From: Lysinibacillus sp. SGAir0095
GTDB taxonomy: Bacteria > Bacillota > Bacilli > Bacillales_A > Planococcaceae
Length of the DNA: 64,000 bases
Direction: 5' to 3'
Assembly: GCF_005491425.1 (NCBI RefSeq)
Contig: NZ_CP028083.1
Span: 2,752,001-2,816,000, forward strand
Shown here: in pieces, positions 7,471-16,059 of the stretch
Layout: each line of letters starts with the position of its first letter
Numbering within the stretch: the stretch's first letter is position 1
Notes under the pieces: generated by a model
Seen by the model: the letters and a program-made list of their open reading frames with translations, nothing else
The model's database searches: none
What the model was told of the DNA's origin: nothing
Made by a program: the position numbers and the translations under genes

Positions 7471-7506
7471 GAAGGCGTATGCTCTATCCGGCTGAGCTAC
7501 TGAGAC
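7433..7506 (-). tRNA. tRNA-Arg, anticodon TCT
   Basis: The reverse complement folds as a 74-nt tRNA: acceptor GTCTCAG paired with CTGGGAC (one T-G pair), D arm GCTCAGCCGGATAGAGC, anticodon arm ACGCCT-TCT-AAGCGT, variable loop, and TpsiC arm GGGGGTTCGAATCCCTC. Anticodon TCT reads AGA (Arg). No CCA is encoded after the discriminator base. Confidence 0.95.
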
Positions 7507-7630
7507 ATTGGACAATCAAGTTAGCAAATAACCTGAAAGACAATTATTATTATAGGCTTTAATAATGAAAATGTCAACGGTATTTGTTAAATAATATTTT
7601 ATTTCCTTATAAATTTTTCCGAATTTAGAA

Positions 7631-8137
7631 TTACTCGGTGAATTCATAAGTATTTGTAAACATTTTTTCACCTTTATCAGTATATGCTGTGACATTCCAA
7701 GTATTCTTCGAACGTTCTACAATTACATAACTTTTTTCAGTAATGCCAAGTGGTTTCAGCAGGCTTCCCGGATTCACAAATAATATGTTATCCACCAGTT
7801 CTGCGCCCAATACGTGGGAATGTCCGAAAAAGGCGATATTTGCCTCTATTTCTTTTGACCGATAAAGTAAATTCATGATTGTCGATTTTACATTGAGCAA
7901 ATGCCCATGAGCCACAAATACTTTTATCCCTCCTATTTCAAACACTTGCTCATCCGGGAATCGTTCATCTCGGTCGCAATTGCCGCGGACTTTCCAAACA
8001 TCTTCTAAAAAAGGATGATCAAAAGAAAGTTCACTATCTCCACAATGAATAATGGCATCTACATCCTGATTCGCTTCACGTACTCGCTTAATAACCTCTG
8101 CATCGCCGTGGGTATCACTTATTACTAAAAATCTCAC
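7631..8137 (-). CDS. ysnB: YfcE/MJ0936-type metallophosphoesterase
   Basis: 168 residues. Metal-binding motifs of calcineurin-like phosphoesterases are visible: DTHGD near the N-terminus, HCGDSE, VRGNCD, FVAHGH and GHSH. The size and place next to rdgB and rph match B. subtilis YsnB. Such proteins hydrolyse phosphodiesters in vitro; the cellular substrate is not established. The GTG at 8137 is chosen because GGAGGTGTATGTA precedes it, while the longer TTG start lies inside that ribosome site. Confidence 0.85.
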   Translation of the reverse strand: MRFLVISDTHGDAEVIKRVREANQDVDAIIHCGDSELSFDHPFLEDVWKVRGNCDRDERFPDEQVFEIGGIKVFVAHGHLLNVKSTIMNLLYRSKEIEANIAFFGHSHVLGAELVDNILFVNPGSLLKPLGITEKSYVIVERSKNTWNVTAYTDKGEKMFTNTYEFTE

Positions 8138-8160
8138 TACATACACCTCCAATTTTAAAG

Positions 8161-8220
8161 CAGTCCAGTATCTTTAAGAAAATTGGCATTTTTTCCGAGT
8201 TCCCCATAGTTACTGGACTG
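8161..8220. repeat. Inverted repeat upstream of the phosphoesterase gene
   Basis: CAGTCCAGTA (8161-8170) and TACTGGACTG (8211-8220) are perfect 10-bp inverted repeats around a 40-nt loop, in the 204-nt gap between rdgB and ysnB. There is no strong T-run on either side. It may be a remnant of a small mobile palindrome or an RNA fold. Confidence 0.45.
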
Positions 8221-8341
8221 GTTAATTTCATTTTATTGGACAGAATTTATAATTTATCGGACACTTTGTTAAAACTGATAAACTCAATCTACCAATTGCC
8301 TTCAATAGCCCAAAACTCATGTGCAATGTTAGCCTTACAAT

Positions 8342-8935
8342 TTACTGCATTAAATTTGGCAGCTCTTCAGCCAGCTTACGTATTGCATTCCCACGGTGAG
8401 AAATAGCACCTTTTTCTTCAGGTGTTAGTTCGGCCATAGCACGATTCAACTGTGGGACGAAGAAGATTGGATCATATCCAAATCCGTTTGTTCCGCGTTT
8501 TTCATGTAAAATAACGCCTTCACACGTTCCAAATACAGTATGAGTCTCCATGCCTGGACCCGCAATAGCTAAGGCACAGCAGAAACGCGCCGTACGTTCC
8601 GGTTCAGGAACGCCCGCCAATTTCTCTAGGACTTTTACGATGTTTGCTTCATCATCATGATCACCTGCATAACGGGCAGAATATACACCTGGTTCGCCGC
8701 CTAAGGCATCCACAGCTAGTCCACTATCATCTGCAATGACTAAACTAGCTAGCTTGTGAGAAAGGGTTTCTGCCTTTAAAATTGCGTTTTCTTTAAAAGT
8801 CTTGCCTGTTTCTTCAATTTCCATATCCGGAGCTACTTCAAACATCGTCACCACTTCGTAGCCTAATGGAGAAAAAAGGGCTTCGAAATCTTTCGCTTTG
8901 CCTTTATTTTTCGTTGCGATTACAACTTGTTTCAT
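8342..8935 (-). CDS. rdgB: Non-canonical purine NTP pyrophosphatase (ITPase)
   Basis: 197 residues, normal for the family. Signature motifs: ATKNKGKAKDF at residues 7-17, FKENAILKA, IADDSGLAVDALGGEPGVYS around 67-86, and NGFGYDPIFF and SHRGNA toward the C-terminus. The enzyme hydrolyses dITP, ITP and XTP to monophosphates, keeping deaminated purines out of DNA and RNA. It follows rph with a 1-nt stop-start overlap (TAATG), so the two are translationally coupled as in B. subtilis rph-ysnA. Confidence 0.95.
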   Translation of the reverse strand: MKQVVIATKNKGKAKDFEALFSPLGYEVVTMFEVAPDMEIEETGKTFKENAILKAETLSHKLASLVIADDSGLAVDALGGEPGVYSARYAGDHDDEANIVKVLEKLAGVPEPERTARFCCALAIAGPGMETHTVFGTCEGVILHEKRGTNGFGYDPIFFVPQLNRAMAELTPEEKGAISHRGNAIRKLAEELPNLMQ

Positions 8936-9693
8936 TATGCTTCCTCCTGTTCATTTTGGATAAAAGTAGCAGCCTCGCCCAATGCTGATTTTTGAATTGC
9001 GATTAATTCACGGATTCCCTTTTCTGCTAGATCTAATAACTCGTTTAGTTCACTGCGTGAGAATGTTGCTTCTTCGCCTGTTCCTTGGATTTCAACAAAG
9101 CGTCCGCTACCAGTCATTACTAGGTTCATATCAACCGCTGCAGCAGAATCTTCAATGTAGTTCAAGTCTAATACAGCACCAATTTCATCGACAAAGCCTA
9201 CACTTGTTGCTGCTAAATAATCCACGATTGGAAATTTTGCAAAAGGTTTTACCTCATGAATTTTCGCTAGTGCTTGGGTTAAAGCCACAAATGCCCCTGT
9301 AATAGAAGCTGTACGAGTGCCACCATCTGCTTGAATTACATCACAATCAATCCAGATTGTTTTTTCCCCTAGCGCCTCTAAATCGACGATTGCACGTAAT
9401 GCTCGTCCGATTAAGCGTTGAATTTCCATTGTCCGTCCGTTTATTTTTCCACGAGAGGAATCACGTTGTGTGCGTTCTGCCGTTGCCCTTGGAAGCATAG
9501 AATATTCAGCAGTAATCCAGCCTTTGCCTTGTCCACGCAGGAAGCCAGGAACACGATCATCTACAGTTGCAGTACAAATAACCTTTGTATCACCTACCTG
9601 AATGAGTACAGAGCCTTCTGGATGCATTAAATAATTTGTTTCAATTGCGACTTGTCGTAATTGCTCGACACCTCGTCCATCATGTCTTGTCAT
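8935..9693 (-). CDS. rph: Ribonuclease PH
   Basis: 252 residues. The protein matches RNase PH throughout: [15 protein letters not shown], the core [52 protein letters not shown] and [17 protein letters not shown]. It trims tRNA 3' ends by phosphorolysis. The start has GAGGAGGATATAT before the ATG. It is first in a coupled pair with rdgB. Immediately upstream B. subtilis carries gerM, which is absent here. Confidence 0.96.
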   Translation of the reverse strand: MTRHDGRGVEQLRQVAIETNYLMHPEGSVLIQVGDTKVICTATVDDRVPGFLRGQGKGWITAEYSMLPRATAERTQRDSSRGKINGRTMEIQRLIGRALRAIVDLEALGEKTIWIDCDVIQADGGTRTASITGAFVALTQALAKIHEVKPFAKFPIVDYLAATSVGFVDEIGAVLDLNYIEDSAAAVDMNLVMTGSGRFVEIQGTGEEATFSRSELNELLDLAEKGIRELIAIQKSALGEAATFIQNEQEEA

Positions 9694-9758
9694 ATATATC
9701 CTCCTCGTTGTTTCGCGCTACCCATCTTACCATAATTTATCACTATTTTCGAGTGCTG

Positions 9759-9847
9759 TACCAGGACTTCGAACTATTCGGAATTTTTCGCGTACCAGGT
9801 CCCTGTAAAATTCAGAATTGTTTGTGTACCTGGTACACAAACAATTC
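9759..9847. repeat. GTACCAGG repeats ending in a 33-bp palindrome
   Basis: The motif GTACCAGG occurs at about 9760 and 9792, and the stretch 9815-9847 is a near-perfect palindrome with 16-nt arms: GAATTGTTTGTGTACC, one central base, then GGTACACAAACAATTC. It sits in the 250-nt gap between rph and murI. It looks like a dispersed extragenic palindromic element; a search of the whole genome would tell. Confidence 0.55.
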
Positions 9848-9850
9848 AAA

Positions 9851-9889
9851 CACAAAAAAACTCAAAAGCAAGGGTCGCCTGCTTTTGAG
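9851..9889 (-). terminator. Intrinsic terminator after murI
   Basis: CTCAAAAGCA (9861-9870) pairs with TGCTTTTGAG (9880-9889); on the minus strand the stem is followed by a run of seven T residues. It lies just downstream of murI. Confidence 0.8.
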
Positions 9890-9944
9890 CTCGATGAAGT
9901 TTGCATATCAGATTTAATTTTCAAAAAGAGATCCCAATGAAAAG

Positions 9945-10739
9945 CTATAATTTTAAGCGTCGTATATCTAATTCCTTGGACTCCAACCAATTGTTTGCGA
10001 TCATTTGAAAAATTGGTACTGAACCAGTTGTAAAGAATACATGGTGTGGTTTGCTTTTCGAAGTTGAAAGCTCATGGTTATATTCCAGCAAGTCCTTCAC
10101 TTCTTTAGCTGTTTCCTCTGCTGATGAGAGTACGGATACATGCGGTCCTACAACTTCTTCAATATGGTGCTGAATAATTGGATAATGAGTACATCCTAAA
10201 ATTACTGTATCAAACTTTTTGTCAGCTAGCGGCTTTAATCCTTTTGATATTAAGTCGAATGCAAACTTGCCCTCATATTCACCACTTTCTACAAGTGGCA
10301 CAAAAGTAGGACACGCAAGAGGAATTATTTTCGCCTTCGTACTTAAAGAAAGTAGAGCATTTTCATATGCTCCACTTTTTATTGTACCTTCAGTTGCAAG
10401 TACGACGATCTCATTACGTTTTGTTTTTTTCTCTGCAGCACGCGCTCCTGCATTAATCACACCGACAACCGGAATGGATAAATGCTTCTGCAGGCTTTCT
10501 AACGCAACGGCAGTTGCTGTATTGCATGCCACTACGAGCATTTTAATCTTCATCTTTTCTAATGCTTTAGCCATTTGCCATGTAAACTGTAATACTTCGC
10601 GTCTGTTACGCGGTCCATACGGACATCTTGCTGTATCACCAATATAGTAAATGGTTTCATTTGGTAATAATTTCATCATTTGCTTTGCAACTGTTAAGCC
10701 GCCAACGCCTGAATCAATAACGCCTATCGGGGCATTCAC
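9945..10739 (-). CDS. murI: Glutamate racemase
   Basis: 264 residues. Motifs of the Asp/Glu racemase family are complete: GVIDSGVGGLTVAKQM, DTARCPYGPR (about 35-44), ACNTATA with the first catalytic Cys at about 72, and LGCTHYP with the second near 184. It supplies D-glutamate for peptidoglycan in the cytosol and is normally essential. Start is GTG at 10739 after AGAGGCGG. It lies downstream of the MarR gene with a 17-nt gap, as in B. subtilis racE-ysmB. Confidence 0.95.
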   Translation of the reverse strand: MNAPIGVIDSGVGGLTVAKQMMKLLPNETIYYIGDTARCPYGPRNRREVLQFTWQMAKALEKMKIKMLVVACNTATAVALESLQKHLSIPVVGVINAGARAAEKKTKRNEIVVLATEGTIKSGAYENALLSLSTKAKIIPLACPTFVPLVESGEYEGKFAFDLISKGLKPLADKKFDTVILGCTHYPIIQHHIEEVVGPHVSVLSSAEETAKEVKDLLEYNHELSTSKSKPHHVFFTTGSVPIFQMIANNWLESKELDIRRLKL

Positions 10740-10756
10740 AAAAACCGCCTCTAATC

Positions 10757-11200
10757 CTATAACATTTGTTGATGTAGTTTGTGCAGTAGTTTTGATAAGC
10801 TTTCTACTTCTGCTTCGTCAAATTCTGCTAACACGTCCTGTAAGTAATTCTGTCTTTTTTCGATTACTTCTTCGATAATTCTTTCGCCTTCTTGAAGTAA
10901 ATGAATGTGTACAACCCGGCGGTCTTGCTCATCACGAATACGCACTACTAATTCATTTTTTTCCATACGATCAACTAAATCCGTTGTCGTACTAAAAGCT
11001 AAATACATTTTATTCGATAATTCACCAATTGTCATATCGCCTTTTTCATGTAACCATTGAAGCGCCACAAATTGGGGAGGTGTTATCGTATAATTACTTA
11101 AAATTTCTCTACCTTTTTGTTTAATCAAATGTGAAATAAAGCGAAGTTCTTTTTCTAAAAACGCTACAGTTTCATGGCTGTGCTTTTCGACCTTCCTCAT
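10757..11200 (-). CDS. ysmB: MarR-family regulator, YsmB-like
   Basis: 147 residues with a MarR winged helix: ITPPQFVALQWLHEKGDMTI, GELSNKMYLAFSTTTDLVDR (recognition helix) and the wing RIRDEQDRRVVHIHL, flanked by helices for dimerisation. Its ligand and targets are unknown. Position between gerE and murI matches B. subtilis ysmB. The Shine-Dalgarno sequence is distant (GGAGTG about 12 nt before the ATG), so the start is somewhat uncertain. Confidence 0.88.
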   Translation of the reverse strand: MRKVEKHSHETVAFLEKELRFISHLIKQKGREILSNYTITPPQFVALQWLHEKGDMTIGELSNKMYLAFSTTTDLVDRMEKNELVVRIRDEQDRRVVHIHLLQEGERIIEEVIEKRQNYLQDVLAEFDEAEVESLSKLLHKLHQQML

Positions 11201-11344
11201 TTAGTGCAGTCACACTCCTCAAGAATCAATTCAGTCTATAGCGACTTTGAAGTCCGTGTATACTACTCGGAACAAACTATATATGCTAGACATCAATATC
11301 TAATTCTATTTTGAAGTGTTTCAGACGAAATAGCAAGCATCCAA

Positions 11345-11566
11345 TCAGTGTAATGATAATTCTTCTAGCCTCAGCAATTCAATTAATGCTTGTGATCTAC
11401 TGGATACGCCCAGTTTTTGAATCGTGTTTGAAATATGATTACGCACCGTTTTCTCGCTAATGCCCAACTTTTGCGAAATATCTTTAGTTGAATAATCTAA
11501 GATAAGTAACTGGAAAATTTCCCGTTCTCTCTTCGTCAAAAGTGAACGATGCTGCGGGCTATTCAT
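11345..11566 (-). CDS. gerE: Spore coat transcription factor GerE
   Basis: 73 residues, nearly all a LuxR-type helix-turn-helix (LTKREREIFQLLILDYSTKD, ISQKLGISEKTVRNHISNTI, QKLGVSSRSQALIELL). Length and sequence match GerE, the late mother-cell regulator of coat genes. A SigK-like promoter lies just upstream at 11598-11626, which agrees with known SigK control of gerE. Ribosome site AGGAGGGTG. Confidence 0.95.
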   Translation of the reverse strand: MNSPQHRSLLTKREREIFQLLILDYSTKDISQKLGISEKTVRNHISNTIQKLGVSSRSQALIELLRLEELSLH

Positions 11567-11597
11567 AAGGCAACACCCTCCTATCTCCTCTTCTATG

Positions 11598-11626
11598 TAA
11601 AGTATGTCAAGAGTTGAAAGGCTGTG
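11598..11626 (-). promoter_or_regulatory. SigK-like promoter of gerE
   Basis: On the minus strand CACA (11626-11623) is followed after 16 nt by CATACTTTA (11606-11598), matching the SigK pattern of an AC-type -35 and a CATAnnnTA -10. Confidence 0.65.
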
Positions 11627-11638
11627 AGGGCATTTTTA

Positions 11639-12082
11639 CTATTTATCGTGTAATATTAATTTTTCTTTTTCATCCCAAGGAATGGCTTTACCCGAAGATT
11701 TATCGATTTGAACAATCGTACCTCTGCCGATAAAACATGGTTCGTCATTAGTGTTTCTCGCTAAGTAATGAATGTCGATGGAAGAGTTTCCAATTCGTGC
11801 TGCCTTTACATAGATTCGGAGAGTTTCATCAAAGTATACTTGTTTTAAATAATCACACTGCAAATCTGCTACAACAGGGATTTTAGTCATATCTCTTGAG
11901 GACCAATCCATGAAACCGAGATGCTTCAGATATTCAATACGTGCATATTCAAAATATGCAAAAGGAACTGTATTGTTCAAGTGACCATACATATCAGTTT
12001 CTGAAAATCTGACTGTTACCTCAACAAAAAACTTAAACTCTTCCTGCCAATTTTGCAGATCATTAATATAACTTGCCTTCAT
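11639..12082 (-). CDS. ysmA: Hotdog-fold acyl-CoA thioesterase, YsmA-like
   Basis: 147 residues of the 4-hydroxybenzoyl-CoA thioesterase type: VRFSETDMYGHLNNTVPFAYFEYARIEYL, with the catalytic-type Asp in the D-x-x-GHLNN motif, then the strands YLKQVYFDETLRIYVKAAR and SIDIHYLAR. It should hydrolyse an acyl-CoA or acyl-ACP thioester; the substrate is not known. Location next to gerE and the sdh operon matches B. subtilis ysmA. GGGGAAGGGG precedes the ATG. Confidence 0.85.
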   Translation of the reverse strand: MKASYINDLQNWQEEFKFFVEVTVRFSETDMYGHLNNTVPFAYFEYARIEYLKHLGFMDWSSRDMTKIPVVADLQCDYLKQVYFDETLRIYVKAARIGNSSIDIHYLARNTNDEPCFIGRGTIVQIDKSSGKAIPWDEKEKLILHDK

Positions 12083-12480
12083 GCTTAAAAACCCCTTCCC
12101 CTTTTTTCTCCCTATTCCCCGAATTCGAAATGCCTTCGTAGATTTTCCCCATGTTGTCTACTGCCAATGGTAGCACTTGTATTTCTACAGCTGGCACTTG
12201 TTTTGTTAGTCGATATTTTCACTAACAAACACTCTAAAATGAATAGTGGTTCATTAAATTATATCAAAAGTAGCAAGGAAGGATAAAGAGGATTGTCATA
12301 TTAATTTAGGGCGAATTCGTCATGATTTTCCTGTACAAATAAGTCTAAGGAGGCTCACTAGGAATTTTTAAGATGCACATTTTATTTTCCTGCAATAAAA
12401 TGAATAGGAATTATTTCAGAAAAAGAATTTTTAAAAATCATGAAGTATTTTATATCGTCCTATCTTATGCAACACAACGA
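12083..12480. other. Intergenic gap between ysmA and the sdh terminator
   Basis: AT-rich and without a credible reading frame. The only structure seen is a perfect 9-bp inverted repeat, TTTGTTAGT (12202-12210) and ACTAACAAA (12221-12229), without a T-run, so it may be an operator or an RNA fold near the ysmA promoter. Confidence 0.4.
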
Positions 12481-12525
12481 AAAAAGGGTATCTAAAAGTC
12501 ACAAAATGACTTAGATACCCTTTTC
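12481..12525 (-). terminator. Terminator of the sdhCAB operon
   Basis: A long stem pairs AAAAGGGTATCTAA with the TTAGATACCCTTTT side, extended by AGTCA/TGACT around a short loop. On the minus strand it ends in T residues just after sdhB. Confidence 0.8.
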
Positions 12526-12567
12526 TATAGGAAGAAACTAATAGCTTCTTTTTAAACTAATAATATA

Positions 12568-13347
12568 TTAGTCAACCATGTTGTCTGAACCGAAGAAATT
12601 ACGGAACATTTGAACAGTTGTTGAACGGTTAAGTGCTGCAATTGATGCTGTTAATGGAATACCTTTTGGACATGCAGCAACACAGTTTTGTGAGTTACCA
12701 CAGTTTGCAAGGCCACCATCGCCCATAATTTCTGCAAGACGTTCATCTTTATTCATAGCACCAGTTGGGTGTGTGTTGAATAAACGTACTTGTGATAATG
12801 GAGCTGGTCCGATAAATGATGCTTTTTCAGAAACGTTTGGACATGCTTCCATACATACACCACAAGTCATACATTTAGATAATTCGTAAGCCCATTGACG
12901 TTTACGTTCAGGCATACGAGGACCTTCACCTAAATCATAGCTTCCGTCGATTGGCACCCAAGCTTTAACTTTTTTAAGTGCATTGAACATACGGCTACGG
13001 TCAACTTGTAAGTCACGAACTACTGGGAAAGTTTTCATTGGCTCTAAACGTACAGGTTGTTCTAATTGGTCAATTAATGTAGAACAAGATTGACGTGGAC
13101 GACCATTAATAACCATAGAACAAGCTCCACAAACCTCTTCAAGACAGTTCATGTCCCAAGTTACTGGAGACGTTTTTTGTCCGTCAGAAGTAACAGGGTT
13201 TTGTTGAATTGCCATAAGAGCTGAGATCACGTTCATACCAGGACGATAAGGCACTTCGAATTTTTCCCAACGAGTTGCGCCACCTTCAGTATCTTGACGA
13301 AGGATTTCCATTTTAACAGTTCTTCCAGTTTCTACTGGTGTTGTCAT
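12568..13347 (-). CDS. sdhB: Succinate dehydrogenase iron-sulfur subunit
   Basis: 259 residues. The N-terminal ferredoxin-like domain shows the [2Fe-2S] cysteines (MNCLEEVCGACSMVING, then RQSCSTL); the C-terminal domain holds the [4Fe-4S] and [3Fe-4S] clusters (CMTCGVCMEACPNV, CGNSQNCVAACPKGIP). It passes electrons from the flavoprotein SdhA to cytochrome b558 and menaquinone. It is last in sdhCAB, 21 nt after sdhA, with AAGGGAGG before the ATG. Confidence 0.97.
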   Translation of the reverse strand: MTTPVETGRTVKMEILRQDTEGGATRWEKFEVPYRPGMNVISALMAIQQNPVTSDGQKTSPVTWDMNCLEEVCGACSMVINGRPRQSCSTLIDQLEQPVRLEPMKTFPVVRDLQVDRSRMFNALKKVKAWVPIDGSYDLGEGPRMPERKRQWAYELSKCMTCGVCMEACPNVSEKASFIGPAPLSQVRLFNTHPTGAMNKDERLAEIMGDGGLANCGNSQNCVAACPKGIPLTASIAALNRSTTVQMFRNFFGSDNMVD

Positions 13348-13368
13348 GATTAATGACCTCCCTTAAGT

Positions 13369-15114
13369 TTATGAAGAATAGTCACGTTTACGTGGCGGAA
13401 TTAGGGAAACATCTACTTCTTGATAAGAAATTTCAGGTTCACCAGTTTGTGGATTGAACTTCGCCATTGTTGTTTTTAAGAAGTTCTCATCATCACGTTC
13501 TGGGAAGTCTGGTTTGTAGTGCGCTCCACGAGATTCGTTACGTAAAAGTGCGCCTTTAGTAATTACACGAGCAAGGTATAACATGTTTTTCAACTGACGA
13601 GTGAAGTGAGCCCCTTGGTTACTCCATTTTTGTGTGTCGTTGATATTGATGTTTTCCCAACGTTGCAGTAATTCTGTAAGTTTGTTGTAAGTTGCTTCAA
13701 GACGATCATTGTAACGTACTACTGTTACATTATCAGTCATTAATTCACCAAGCTCTTTGTGAATTAAGTATGCGTTTTCAGTTCCATCTAATTTAAGGAT
13801 AGCATCCCATTTCTCTTGTTCTTCTTGAACGCGAGCGTCGAAGATAGATTGTGGAAGATCTTCCGCACGTTTCTTTAAGCCTTTAACATATTTCACAGCG
13901 TTTGGTCCAGCTACGCTACCACCATAAATCGCTGAAAGTAATGAGTTCGCTCCAAGACGGTTTGCACCATGCTGTGAATAATCACATTCACCAGCAGCAA
14001 ATAGACCAGGAATTTCAGTCATTTGGTCGTAATCTACCCATAAACCACCCATTGAGTAGTGAACTGCAGGGAAGATTTTCATTGGTAATTTACGTGGGTC
14101 ATCCCCTACGAATTTTTCGTAGATTTCGATGATACCACCAAGTTTAACATCTAACTCATGTGGATCTTTGTGTGAAAGATCTAGGTATACAACGTTTTCT
14201 CCGTTAACACCTAATTTTTGGTTTACACATACATCGAAGATTTCGCGAGTCGCGATATCACGAGGTACTAAGTTACCGTAAGCAGGGTATTTTTCTTCTA
14301 GGAAGTACCAAGGCTTACCGTCTTTGTATGTCCAAATACGACCACCTTCACCACGTGCAGATTCTGACATTAGACGGTTTTTGTCGTCTCCAGGAATCGC
14401 TGTAGGGTGAATTTGGATCATTTCGCCGTTTGAATAAGTTGCACCTTGTTGGTAAACAATTGATGCTGCAGAACCAGTGTTAATGATTGAGTTTGTAGAT
14501 TTACCGAAGATGATACCAGGTCCACCTGTTGCCATAATTACAGCATCAGAACGGAATGCTCTGATTTCTTCTGTTTTCATATCTTGTGCTACGATACCAC
14601 GTGAATGTCCCTCGTCATCAAGAACAGCTCCAAGGAATTCCCAGTGCTCGTATTTAGTAACTAATCCATCTACCTCATAACGACGAACTTGCTCGTCCAA
14701 TGCATAAAGTAATTGTTGACCAGTTGTTGCACCAGAGAATGCAGTACGGTGCATTAATGTACCGCCGAAACGACGGAAGTCAATTAGACCTTCTGGAGTA
14801 CGGTTGAACATAACACCCATACGGTCGAATAAGTGGATGATACCAGGAGCAGCATCACACATTGCTTTTACAGGTGGTTGGTTTGCTAAGAAATCCCCAC
14901 CATATACAGTATCATCAAAGTGGATCCATGGAGAATCCCCTTCACCTTTTGTATTTACAGCTCCATTAATTCCGCCTTGTGCACATACGGAGTGTGAACG
15001 TTTTACGGGAACTAATGAGAATAATTCAACTTCAGCGCCTTCTTCGGCAGCTTTCATCGTAGCCATTAAACCGGCTAAACCGCCACCTACGACGATGATT
15101 TTGCTTTTCGCCAT
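13369..15114 (-). CDS. sdhA: Succinate dehydrogenase flavoprotein subunit
   Basis: 581 residues, normal for Bacillales. N-terminal FAD-binding motif VVGGGLAGLMATMKAAEEG; HSVCAQGGINGAVNT is the flavinylation region (the Ser-His pair and GGINGA). Further motifs include GGTLMHRTAFSG, ESARGEGGRIW, HYSMGGLWVD, GECDYSQHGANRLGANSLL and the C-terminal RNESRGAHYKPDFPERDD. It oxidises succinate to fumarate at the inner face of the membrane. Middle gene of sdhCAB. Confidence 0.97.
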   Translation of the reverse strand: MAKSKIIVVGGGLAGLMATMKAAEEGAEVELFSLVPVKRSHSVCAQGGINGAVNTKGEGDSPWIHFDDTVYGGDFLANQPPVKAMCDAAPGIIHLFDRMGVMFNRTPEGLIDFRRFGGTLMHRTAFSGATTGQQLLYALDEQVRRYEVDGLVTKYEHWEFLGAVLDDEGHSRGIVAQDMKTEEIRAFRSDAVIMATGGPGIIFGKSTNSIINTGSAASIVYQQGATYSNGEMIQIHPTAIPGDDKNRLMSESARGEGGRIWTYKDGKPWYFLEEKYPAYGNLVPRDIATREIFDVCVNQKLGVNGENVVYLDLSHKDPHELDVKLGGIIEIYEKFVGDDPRKLPMKIFPAVHYSMGGLWVDYDQMTEIPGLFAAGECDYSQHGANRLGANSLLSAIYGGSVAGPNAVKYVKGLKKRAEDLPQSIFDARVQEEQEKWDAILKLDGTENAYLIHKELGELMTDNVTVVRYNDRLEATYNKLTELLQRWENININDTQKWSNQGAHFTRQLKNMLYLARVITKGALLRNESRGAHYKPDFPERDDENFLKTTMAKFNPQTGEPEISYQEVDVSLIPPRKRDYSS

Positions 15115-15172
15115 GATTACTCTTCACTCCTCTTAATTTGCTATAACCTGTTCGGATGTACTACTATTGTAA

Positions 15173-15787
15173 TTATACGAATGCTAGAATTGCAGCCACA
15201 CCAACGATACTTAATAGAACGAAGAAGATCATTGTTACATAAGTTGCAATTTTTTGAGAGCTTGCAGATTGTGTAATACCCCAGCTCACTAGGAATGACC
15301 ATAAGCCGTTTGCTAAGTGGAATGTTGCAGATAAGATACCTACAATATAGAATACTAACATTGCTGGATTGCTAACGATTTCTGCCATCATGTCAAATTC
15401 AACTTCTGCACCAAGTGCTTTTTGAATACGCGTTTGGAAGATGTGCCAAGCAATGAAAATTACAAGGAATACTCCTGTAAAACGTTGTAATACGAACATC
15501 CAGTTACGGAATGTGCCGAAGCGTTTTACGTTTGGTGTAGCAGTGAAAGCAATATACAGACCATATAAACCATGGAATAAAATTGGTATGTAAATTACGA
15601 TCCATTCAACAATTAACAATAGCCAATGTGGAACCAGTTCCATCATTCCAGTTGAATTGTTATAAGCTTCTTCACCACCAGTAGCAGTGAAGTTCAGTGA
15701 TAAGTGGAACACTAAGAACAGACCTACAGGAATTACTCCTAATAGTGAATGTAAGCGTCTCCAGTAAAACTCATGATTTTTTGACAA
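15173..15787 (-). CDS. sdhC: Succinate dehydrogenase cytochrome b558 subunit
   Basis: 204 residues from a TTG at 15787 preceded by GAGGGGGG; a longer frame upstream has no similarity to the family. The start, MSKNHEFYWRRLHSLLGV, resembles B. subtilis SdhC, and the length matches (202). Five membrane spans are visible, with haem-ligand-type histidines in LVFHLSLN, LFHGLYG, IAWHIFQT and ATFHLANGLW. It anchors SdhAB and reduces menaquinone. Confidence 0.95.
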   Translation of the reverse strand: MSKNHEFYWRRLHSLLGVIPVGLFLVFHLSLNFTATGGEEAYNNSTGMMELVPHWLLLIVEWIVIYIPILFHGLYGLYIAFTATPNVKRFGTFRNWMFVLQRFTGVFLVIFIAWHIFQTRIQKALGAEVEFDMMAEIVSNPAMLVFYIVGILSATFHLANGLWSFLVSWGITQSASSQKIATYVTMIFFVLLSIVGVAAILAFV

Positions 15788-15899
15788 GACTATTACCCCC
15801 CTCAGTACTTTTAAATACGCATGACAATATCGACACCATTTTGTAAAGGATCCATCATTGACTGTGTATTTCATAATGGTACAATATTATGACATGTTC

Positions 15900-15928
15900 A
15901 TTGTACTCTCAAGTGGTACAAGCGTCAA
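15900..15928 (-). promoter_or_regulatory. SigA promoter of sdhCAB
   Basis: On the minus strand TTGACG (15928-15923), a 17-nt spacer and TACAAT (15905-15900). It predicts a leader of about 105 nt before the sdhC TTG codon. Confidence 0.7.
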
Positions 15929-16059
15929 GGTAGCTTCCCATTTTTTATACAAGCTTTTAAATAATAATTATTCTATTTTATAGCAATATTTTCTAGTTAT
16001 CGATTTTTTTTTGTTAATTTAGGCTAAAAAGAGAAAAATAAGAAAGAGGTATTTTTAAA

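Noticed and set aside
12202..12229. Terminator at the inverted repeat upstream of ysmA
   Set aside because: No T-run on either strand; kept only as a possible operator or fold.
15788..15874. N-terminal extension of sdhC
   Set aside because: Cysteine-rich and unlike any SdhC; the TTG at 15787 has a strong ribosome site and family-like N-terminus.
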